From Calliopum simillimum (taxonomy: Eukaryota; Arthropoda; Insecta; Diptera; Lauxaniidae), in the NCBI GenBank assembly GCA_951812925.1, contig OX638368.1, positions 154,738,492 to 154,802,491 on the forward strand: a DNA stretch of 64,000 bases, in the 5' to 3' direction. Both the position numbers and the translations under genes were made by a program. Positions within the stretch are counted from its first letter, which is position 1. Each line of letters opens with the position of its first letter. Below, in pieces: positions 55,405 through 64,000 of the stretch. The notes beneath the pieces were generated by a model, which did not search any database, had not been told where the DNA came from, and saw only the letters and a list, made by a program, of their open reading frames with translations.

Positions 55405-58400
55405 TGTACTATACATTTTATAGGTACATACTTTATAAATATTAAGCAAAACTGTGTTGCTACTCAAAATTCACAAAACATATATATGAACTTCCAAAGA
55501 TGTGATACCTCGCAATGACATGCTGTGTTGACAAAGATATTTATTGAGAACGGCATCAGAAGCTGCTTCTTGCTTCCCTGGAATCACAACAGAAAGTTAC
55601 TCAACGCACATCTTTATTTCCATTGGGAGTTATGCGCAAACATATGCACACAAACTGCATCACATCGTTTACATTGTGCTTTCACCATGCGCGCCATGAA
55701 ATATGCATACAAAGTGTTACCGTTTTCTGTTGACTGTTAACTCATAGTTTTGGTTATTAAAGACCACCACCCAACGGTGCCATGCTGGCACAAAAACGCA
55801 CACCGACGCATTATTATATTGATTGCAAACACCATATGTGATTGGCTCTTAATGTAACTGTGTAAATTATTTATTATTCCTTTTGTATGTATGTATTTAT
55901 ATTTGTGCATAATAAAATTATCGTAATTGAATACTGTTTGTGTGGAATATTGAATATTTGTTATTTTCTATAAACAGCAATTTTCGAATTCATGAAGTGA
56001 AATTATTAACGATTTATTTATTTTTTTATTTAAATTATTAACTTGATATATGAAACATGTATGCAATGTAAAAGCCGTTAGTCTATAAAGTCCTTAAAGT
56101 TGTCTGAAATGAAATCACAAATCAGTAATTGAAGCAACAATTTTTTAAAACTTTTGCAAATATTTATTGTAAAAAATTATCCGAAGTGCATATCAATTGA
56201 AACCCCTGCCGTACCCTGATGTCTCGAAGAGATATGATGAAAATGTGGAAAAAATTAGTTTTCGGGGATATTTTGTACATACTTATTTTATGGCTAAAAT
56301 ATTGCAAACCCCAAAAACGTAGATGATAATCTACGTGAAATATCGTTGAAAAAACTGAAAAAAAAATATAACAAACAAAAAAAAAAAAAATTGTCACTTT
56401 CGGTGTGCTTTGCAATGCTGAATTTAATCCGGCCTTAGACTTGCTCTATCTTGTATGTTTTTAGAGATATTCTAACCTGATCAAGCAAAAATACCGCCAC
56501 ATGCTATACTGAAAGAGTTTTTTGAGATAATCCAACCAAATTTCACTCAGACACTGAGAACCGTAAGTGAAAAACCTGAGCAGAAGCTATATTAATTCAA
56601 ATAAGAGATCGTGGCACCTCCCATACAAGCACAATTTCTATACACAGCAGTATGGTATGCAGTGTTTGGCCAGGCCAAAAGTAACATCCTTACTAAATCT
56701 TTTTTTTTTTACTTATGTAAGCTAGTGTTTTTAAAAACTCTTAACAGCTCCCAATATTTTTTTGTTTTAACTAGCAAACTTGACTGTTGCCCACAGCTGA
56801 TGCTGTTGCTGTGCGTGTCAATAAAGAATTGCCAGCAATCGATATGTATGAACTCGTAGCACTTGCACACTGGTAGGTAGTTGTTATTCTGACTGCAGAT
56901 TGCCAAACTACCTACGCATGTTGTAGCAACAAATAACAAATTACACGAATGATTGAATGGAACAGCACTGTACCGGCTGTTTGGCCAGAGCCTTTTTTTA
57001 AACGTACATATTTTGTTTTTTTTTTTTTTTTTTTTTGCAATGAATTACCACAATTGCAAAAATAGATTTTAATTTTTTCGAATTTTATGTAGCAGATTAT
57101 GACGAGCTTAACGTTGGCGCATGTTGGAAACATTTTTTTAATTACCACCCATGGCGTTTTAAAATGTTTAAGTTTTGAAAAAAAAAAAAAAAAATTATGA
57201 CTTAAAAATATCCAGTTAAGAGGAAATGATTGCAAGTGCAAATGAGTTGTGTGTTGGGTTGGCAAGAACACTTGCGTGTTTGGTCAGTGATGAGTAGGAT
57301 GCATTTCAATTAAATGGTTTAATTAAAAAAAGTATAGTTTAAAATGGTTATGTACACTATTCTTTTTGCAAGACAGCATACTGGCTTAATTTGAAATGCT
57401 CATTGAATATACACTTTTTTCTTCGAATTTAAAAGAATCCCACTCAAAATTTTCCTTCGGCGCTAAATATATAAATCTTCATTAAAGCTGTTATCAGTGC
57501 TATATTCTTAATAAAGCTTTATTTGTTACTACCAGCTTGCTGTTTCTTAGTATCACTTTATGCTTTGAGTGTAGGTACCCCATCAAAAAAAAAAAAGCAA
57601 ATGAAAATCTCAGAATCTCGCTATTCTGGTAATTCGGCCGCATCATTTAGGGACACATTAAAAAATGTAAAAACGAATAAAAGTTTCGTTGTCCTGCGGG
57701 CAGAATTTTCTTGATGTTTGGTTTTTTTTCCTTCTTTTTTTTTATTACCACGCTGACATTATTTTTCCTGCATTGCGAAAGTTTTTTTTTTTTTTTTCTA
57801 ATGCTCCCCTCACTTTTTGTAGTCAGTTCTTTTTTATGGGATTTTCTTTTTTCTGTCTTTGTCTTATAAAAAATAACAGCTGTCATTTTTCCTACCACTG
57901 TTTTGTTTTTAATGTTTTGACAACAACAGCAAAAACCAAAAACAAAAAGTAACACATACACAGTCACTTTGAAAACAAACATCAAATGAGGATAATGTAA
58001 GAAGGCAAAACAACAAGTAAAATACATATCTGAACATATTTAGTAGAGAAAAAATCTTCTAAAATCTGCTGCAAATGACTTTAAAGTATTACTGAAGGCG
58101 CTAAAAATCCTCACTCAAACTCTCTGAACAGATCATGAAGTTGTAGCTAGACATGTTTAACTTTTTCCACCATTGCATTGCTACTAAAGTTTGCCTTTAT
58201 GAAAATCTTTCAAGCTGCTTTAAAAATTTTTGTATTTCAGTTACCTTAACGATTGGCAATTCTAGTGATATTTGCTTAACATATTTTGAAGAAAAATTTG
58301 AAGAATCTTAAAAAAGCCTCGAACCCATTCAGAGAAGAAGTGACAACTAAGTAATTAAAACTTCTTATATTCGAAAAATATTCCTGTTATCGAATTACAT

Positions 58401-58620
58401 CAAAATATTATATTGCGTGATTGCCGCTTTAAAAATACCCACTGCCACACTTACATTTTATATGAACCCGTTGAACATACTCATTACACATGACCGTCAA
58501 GTTCAACTAAGTAGTAAGAGTGTTACCTGGCCAAAATTTATATACGACACATACATACATACAATGGTGGAATATGTTCCAAGACGTGTAAAATGAAATT
58601 CCAAATAGGTGAACAAAAAA
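55405..58620. other. AT-rich non-coding DNA
   Basis: No gene recognised. T runs (about 57016-57036, 57785-57800) and A runs (about 56379-56390, 57179-57194) create the long F- or K-rich frames on both strands (56912-57271 and 57647-58027). These are compositional artefacts. Confidence 0.45.
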
Positions 58621-58724
58621 ATTTCATCCCAAGAGGGTGTCAAGAGGTCGTTTTATCTAAAAATTTTTGGGGAAATCGAGATGTCCGATAATACACGGGA
58701 GAGCACATGTTTCAGAAGTAGTAG

Positions 58725-59210
58725 ATATGTTACGGGGCACCTTTCCAAATATTCTGAAGTAAAATTTCGAAAAACCGTATATGGGTAGTTGTGACAGAAT
58801 GGGTTAAAAATTCTAAATCGCTCATTACGGCCACATAACAGGTCATTAAATTCTGAAAAAATTCAAGCAAATTCGTAAATGAAAAATAAATTGTTTTTGT
58901 CAATATTTTTTAATCCAAGCCGAGTAAAAAACACTAAATTTTTGGTAAAAAAATGTGATTTTTTACAATATGCGATCGAGCACACCATAGCGACAAATAT
59001 GGCAAGATAGCAGGACATAACAAATATGCCGGAGTAAAATTCAGAAAAATCGTACGTGGGTCGCAGCGACAGAATGGGTTAAAAAGTTTTAATCGCTCTT
59101 TACGCCAACATAACAGGTCCTCAAGATATGAAAAAATTCAAGCAAGTTCCTTGACAAAAAGTAAATCGACTTTGTTTCTGATTTTTCTTTAATTTAAGCC
59201 CCCCATGTCG
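58725..59210 (+). repeat. Diverged tandem duplication, 276-bp period
   Basis: TGACAGAATGGGTTAAAAA near 58791 and CGACAGAATGGGTTAAAAA near 59067 lie 276 bases apart. Flanking words also correspond: GTAAAATTTCGAAAAACCGT with GTAAAATTCAGAAAAATCGT, and ACATAACAGGTC with ACATAACAGGTC. The units are about 75-80% alike by eye. No coding function. Confidence 0.6.
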
Positions 59211-59506
59211 AGCAAAAGAACTATCAGCTCCATCTAACGTGAAGCAAATGAACAAAACTGTACGGTATAAAAGTTTAAAAAAAATCTAAGTAATGGAAGC
59301 AATGGGAAGATTTTAATAGTATAGCACAAAGTAAATTAAGTATATGTACAAAGCTGAATGAAACCCTCAAGGTAGAAAAAACGTGGAAACGATCATTAGA
59401 ATAGCAAATAAATGCTATAAAATTCTAAATCTTGGAAAAAAATTTTGGAAAAATCTAATTTTCCGAAGGTCATAACGAAATTACGCAAGGAATATATTTT
59501 AGGATA

Positions 59507-59579
59507 TATTAACCCATTACATCCCGTTTTTATGGATCCTTTTTACCGCGTTTATCTAAGACTGGGCTATAATGGGTTA
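59507..59579. repeat. Short inverted repeat (TTAACCCATTA / TAATGGGTTAA)
   Basis: TTAACCCATTACATCCCG pairs with CTATAATGGGTTAA about 45 bases away. AATGGGTTAAA also occurs in both 276-bp units just upstream, so this may be a degenerate third piece of the same repeat system in inverted form. Confidence 0.4.
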
Positions 59580-59732
59580 AAGTATTTTGCAGAAATATTC
59601 GATTAAAAATTTCACTAGAGGTCTCCAGAGACGGGAAATGCTTAAAACTTAAGAAAATGTGTTAACAATCAAATTTTAGCTATTAACATTGGAGAATTTC
59701 TTCTATTTTAGCTGATTTTACACTATCAAGAC

Positions 59733-60100
59733 TGTTTCGCATTTCCGTGGTTGCAATAACGTTTCATTTAGGAGGCTTTTTGATGAAAACGGTGAGACAC
59801 ATGATTAAAAGTATCAGAATCTTTTTTGCGGAGAATTACAGTTTCTACAAATAATATTGATTTGTTTTTACGAAAAAGTAACGGTTCAGGAAATATTCGA
59901 TAAAATCGAATTTTTCGGCTTCTTGTGGTTTTTTAGAAAATTTTTTAAACTATTATTTTTTCGTTTATACAAATCACTTTTAATGGTTTGACCTGTAATT
60001 CTCCATAAAAGAGATTCTAATACTTTTTATCGTTTGACTCACCGTTTTCATCAAAAAGCCTCCTAAATGAAAAGTAATTGAAATCCCACGGATTTCGTGA
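59733..60100. mobile_element. Foldback element, about 365 bp
   Basis: CATTTAGGAGGCTTTTTGAT and GAAAACGGTGAG (59764-59795) pair with CTCACCGTTTTC and ATCAAAAAGCCTCCTAAATG (60039-60069). Inward, GGAGAATTACAG pairs with CTGTAATTCTCC, and outward CGCATTTCCGTGG pairs with CCCACGGATTTCG. The loop is AT-rich. Ends are near TTTCGCATTTCC and GGATTTCGTGA. No target duplication is visible and no protein is encoded. Confidence 0.7.
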
Positions 60101-63100
60101 AGATTGTTGTATAATATTATTTAGTTTTGTAATTCGGGCAAAATATTCTCTTATTTACATTTTGCCTATAAAGGAAGGTCTAGGTGTGTGCTACATTAGT
60201 TTTTCTTTCATAGAATCCTTGACTATCGCTCACAAATTGATAGCCACCATTATATTCAATCATCATTATTATGACATTTTCATATTTTTCAAAGGAAAAT
60301 TCCATCCAGGTATATACATACAAGTATAAATCTGTATGTATGTGTAGAAAACGCACACCTATAAATCATGTAAATGCTTTTTGAAAAAGAATCATTTTAA
60401 ATTACATTCTGCAAGGACCATTTTCCTTACCCTCTTCTGTGCTTTCGATTGAAACTTGCACACATGTCACCCCCTATGCATACGAATGAATTGCATTGAT
60501 TTGGCTTGGAGTAGAAAGAACAAAAGGCACCACGAGTACTCGACTCGCACTCTTTATTCAATTTTATGGTGGGCAACACCAAAGAAAGTACGGCAACAAA
60601 AAAATCCATTTATTTTTTCTGTCGCCATCTCTCAGTCACTTCCGCTCGGGAGCCCTTCACTTTCTCCTCTTGCGGTTTGGCGTGAAATGCTGTTCGTTTG
60701 TATGCAAGGATTTGCACTCTGGTGCATTTGTCAAAGTCAGCTTAACAAGCTTAAAAAGCGTGTGCGAGCGACAATCATCATTTATTGCAGTGCACTTTTG
60801 TTCTTGTTATTGTTGTGGACGCTGTTGCTGTTTGCTGTCGAGCAGACATTGTGGCTCACTTTTATTGTAGTTGGTAATAGAATACGCGGAGGCATGGTGA
60901 ACGTCCTTAGCTGTTCGCTGTCAACGCATGACATTTGTATTGAGGCACATTAAGATTTTTGCAAAACAAAAATAAATCACATATTTCTGCTGAATAAGGG
61001 TATTCACTATTGGTTGAGAATACTTGTCGATATTTTTTTAAATTTTAGAAGAAAATGTCACAGAAGTTTGATATGAGAAAACCACAACTTTACAACTGCT
61101 CTCTTACTCGTATCAAAATTCCTAAGTATTTAATTGCAAATTTAAATAACTTCAGTTTGGAAACTTTCGTAAGAACCTCACACTTTTCACCAAAAAAAAA
61201 AAACCCAATAAATTTAAAGAACACGAAACCTCGAAACTTTGGCTTGTTAGCTACAAATAATAAAGGCGGAAAAGAGAATCCGCATTTGTTTTATCACTTC
61301 CAGCAGCAAGGAGCAAACGACGACAAAGTTCATTTCAGCCAAAATGACTAGAAAAAAGCCACATGCAAACAACACCCAACAAACAAACAAACACACACGC
61401 ACCCATCCACACTTGTGCAACAATGACAAAGTAGTAACTGACATGCAGCTTGTGCTACAAATATGCGAATACTCTTCTTGGTTGGTGTCTTAACTTAATT
61501 TTAAAGTTGTGCTTAAAACCGCAGCAATGCGCAACCATTTTCATGTTACTTTCGTTACGTTTACTGATGCTGCTACTTGCGCAAAGTTTAATGAATGAGT
61601 CAAAAAAGGCGATGTTACGAAAATGTAGTGTTTTAGTGCCATTTTTTATGCGATGTGGTTTTTGTCGAAAGAAATTTCGTCTTTTCTGTAATGAATTTCT
61701 TACGTTACTTGACAGCAAAAGCAAAAAGCAACGGTAGCAGTTGTTAGAAAACGTTATGTGGCAAAAACTTTATTGCTATGGAATTGAAATTAATTGCACA
61801 AGTTGCACTCGTAGATTGTAATTGGCGTAGAAAACAGAGTTCGAAAAATGTATTACTTTTTGGAAAAATGCACTATAAAGCAAATTAGTTTGTGATCATT
61901 TGAAAAGAAAATTCAATGAAGTAGCAATATGTCTATATTCGTGTGAAACAATTTATTGTGGTTAGCATTATCAGAAACTTATATTTTCCAAAAAAAATTT
62001 TGAAGTTAGGTATGTACATCCCATTCGTAGAATATATAGTGCATGCTGATAACAATGCCTTCTTTCTTGTCTTCTTTAAGATATAAGCTCGACTATTTAC
62101 ATCAAGAAATTCTTTAAGATATTTTAAATATTCTCCGGTTCCTTCCAAAAACAGACCTTTGGAAAGCCTAATAAAATAGGGGAAATATTGTATTAAAACA
62201 ATTTTTTATTGATGAAACATCGATTAAAATAATTGAATGTATTTAATGATGAAACACTTTTCCCCACATATTTCGATGCTGTGCACCATTCTACAAAGTT
62301 TTATATTATTTATTTAAAATTAGTTACGTTGGCTCTTACTACTTATTTAAGCCCTATTTGTTTTTTTTTTTTTTTGTACTTTGCCAATATTTTTTCAATT
62401 GCCATTACTTTGCGCGCACTATCGCAAATAATTGCGGCATACTTCTAGGCATTGTAGCAGTAGAAGCATCCTACTGTTGCAGCTGCAGCATAGAAAGCAC
62501 ACAGCATGGATCCTGAGTGAATGCGCTTACACAGAAAAAGTTTGCACTTTACCTTGTGATTGTATTTTTTTATTGTTTGTTGATTTTCTTAGAGAAAAGT
62601 TTTTCCAGTTTGTTTTAGGAATATTTTTTTCCTTTTTCCCTATGCATTACTTTAGTAAAAGTGCTGCAAGTTTACATTTTAATTTTTTTGCTGTTCGGTT
62701 TTGTTTTTTGCTGTTTATTGGCCTTGTTAACTTACCTGCAACAAAATGGAAAGAAAGAGAGAGAAAAAAAGTTTAATAAAAATAAAATAGCGCTTTGAAA
62801 AAAAAAAAAAAAATTCCATTTGGTCGGCGAAGCATAAGAAATTAAAAGAACAAATAGTTAATTAATTAGTGATACTTGAGAGTGAATTGAAAAACGAGTT
62901 GGAACCTTTAGAAGTTTCCAATTAAAGACACAGCGTAAACTATAAATGCGCGCACTTTGCACAAAGGTACGAACGAACAAGTAAATTAGCAAAAACAGTT
63001 GGACGCATAATACGCTTACTTGTTTGCTCGCTAGGTGGCTGGCTGACTCAGGTCAAAGAGTTGAGACACAGTCCAATTATTGGCAGTTTAGAAAGCAACA

Positions 63101-63679
63101 ACGTCAGGACAAAGTCAAAGGTAACACTAAGTGGAGAGTCTTAAAAAAATAAGAGGATTCTTTGCAACATAGCGCAGCAATAAAGGAAGTTGAAGTATTT
63201 GGATTGTTTTTTTGTTTGAAGTGCCTTAGTGTTTATCAAATGGTAAATAGTCAGAAAAAATATAATTTATCTCAGTATTCATTTTATTCTAATAAAGTTG
63301 AAGTGGTTTTTTACTATTTTAAATTTTTAACAAAATTAAAGCATGCCCAATAAAACCGAAAACTGATTTGAGCATACTTTTTGACTCAAAGAAGGTTTTA
63401 TTGAGTATTCTTTACATTTCAACTGAGCATAAGACCCTGAGAACGAATACAGCCATCACTTTGCAATGCAATGAAGAAAATCTCGAACACAAGATCTATT
63501 TTTGAGCGAAACCGAAAAAAAATTACTTCATTTTTTTAAGGTTAAAGTCTACGGTAAAGCGATTTTTCACTTAACCCTTAAGTGAGTGACAAAAAAAAAA
63601 AAAAGAACCCTTACTTGAGTGGCAAGTTACCCGGGTACCTCCATACAAATTATATGAAAATTTAAAAATTTTTGGCTCT
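60101..63679. other. Non-coding DNA, locally less AT-rich
   Basis: No gene recognised. 60540-60950 is noticeably richer in G+C than its surroundings and holds a 165-codon plus-strand frame (60456-60953) with a hydrophobic run, but an overlapping 124-codon frame and the absence of any recognisable domain make it doubtful. ACAAACAAACAAACACACAC lies near 61380. GAAAGAGAGAGAAAA occurs near 62753. CCCTTAAGTGAGTGAC / CCCTTACTTGAGTGGC is a short direct repeat near 63575-63624. Confidence 0.4.
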
Positions 63680-63681
63680 TA

Positions 63682-64000
63682 CGAGGGGCACTACTTATAT
63701 TTCAGGAACTGGTAATACTTATGGCAATAGCTTAAATCTGGCAACACCATAATAAAGTTTGAAATTTTTAGCATAAACGTACTTAAAGCGTTTTGATGTA
63801 CTGGTGCTATTTGTTTTGTTTCCAGTGAGTTAAGAAAATCAATTTGATGAAAAAATGGAAATTTCAAAAAAAAGTTTTCATTGGATTATTTTTCACAATT
63901 TTCGACGTGAATTATGTCAACAAGAATGTGTCGATGAACTCAGTTCTTTGTATGGCGATAAAGCACTATCAAAAACCGCAGTATGTGGTTGGTATAGTGA
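63682..64000 (+). mobile_element. Mariner element, 5' part, cut by the window end
   Basis: CGAGGGGCACTACTTATATT begins right after TA (63680-63681) and matches the left end of the mariner at 43953. The CTGGCAACACCATAATAAAG and ACTGGTGCTATTTGTTTTG segments follow in the same order. The right end lies outside the window. This is the only copy of the family here whose transposase frame is still open. Confidence 0.85.
63855..64000 (+). CDS. Mariner transposase, N-terminus, partial
   Basis: ATG at 63855 opens a frame that runs without a stop to the window end (48 codons). It reads MEISKKSFHWIIFHNFRREL, CQQECVDELSSLYGDKALSK and TAVCGWYS. This is the first helix-turn-helix domain of a SETMAR-type mariner transposase, which binds the terminal inverted repeats and, when complete, cuts and pastes the element at TA. 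An upstream ATG at 63847 is in another frame and does not give this protein. The start also matches the position expected from the leader shared with the 43953 copy. Whether the catalytic domain is intact cannot be judged here. The C in CGWYS is unusual, since this position is normally Y/H before WYSEF. Confidence 0.75.
   Translation, partial: MEISKKSFHWIIFHNFRRELCQQECVDELSSLYGDKALSKTAVCGWYS

Noticed and set aside
57647..58027. 126-codon minus-strand frame
   Set aside because: Low-complexity K-rich tracts; the opposite strand is open as well for the same reason.

Overview
The window is AT-rich, repeat-dense eukaryotic DNA, most likely from a dipteran insect and plausibly a tephritid-like fly. 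That placement is an inference. It rests on the mix of mariner and maT transposons, RNase-H-type LINE ends finishing in CCTAACCTAACC-like 3' tails, foldback elements, poly(A)/poly(T) tracts and TTG/CAA microsatellites. I find no host exon, rRNA gene, functional tRNA gene or CRISPR array. No long open frame outside transposon remnants looks like a known protein. The window reads as a large intron or an intergenic interval filled with decayed mobile DNA.

Layout. 1-7 kb: mostly unique AT-rich DNA with a foldback element (1543-1832) inside an older inverted-repeat unit, and a decayed foldback at about 3.7-4.5 kb. 7-10 kb: a hAT-type MITE built of CTTGGT words (7052-7507), a tRNA-like SINE (about 8.2 kb), and a composite tRNA-like repeat (8770-10015) split by a dead mariner. 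11-14.3 kb: a truncated LINE 3' end and two neighbouring foldbacks. 14.9-17.2 kb: a TIR element carrying a tRNA-like sequence and interrupted by a 1.73 kb palindromic element. 20-23 kb: a LINE 3' end, a short tandem array and a foldback. 26-31 kb: a weak inverted repeat, an internally deleted mariner (29258-30122) and a tandem array. 33.9-37.1 kb: a mariner split by a foldback, a LINE fragment with a clear target-site duplication, and a DD37D-like transposase split by a foldback with a CAA duplication. 38.5-41.8 kb: a 1.6 kb TIR element, a second copy of the composite tRNA-like repeat, and a second, uninterrupted copy of the TIR element seen at 14.9 kb. 43-45 kb: a TIR element containing a mariner remnant. 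47-50.6 kb: tandem repeats and two reverse-transcriptase fragments. 53.5-55.4 kb: an 18-bp perfect palindrome and a TA-flanked TIR element with a MITE nested in it. 58.7-60.1 kb: a tandem duplication and a foldback. 63.7 kb to the end: the 5' end of a mariner whose transposase frame is still open where the window stops.

The coding remnants belong to selfish DNA: transposases (three mariner lineages and one DD37D type) and non-LTR reverse transcriptases. All complete copies visible here are broken. The most interesting pattern is nested, non-autonomous DNA. At least three foldbacks share CACAGG/CACAAG ends, two of them with 3-bp target duplications. A short internal motif (ATTCGGATTCAG / CAGCGACCCC) recurs in otherwise different repeats. 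tRNA-like pol III boxes sit inside TIR-bounded elements present in more than one copy. Several long near-perfect hairpins could give double-stranded RNA if transcribed.
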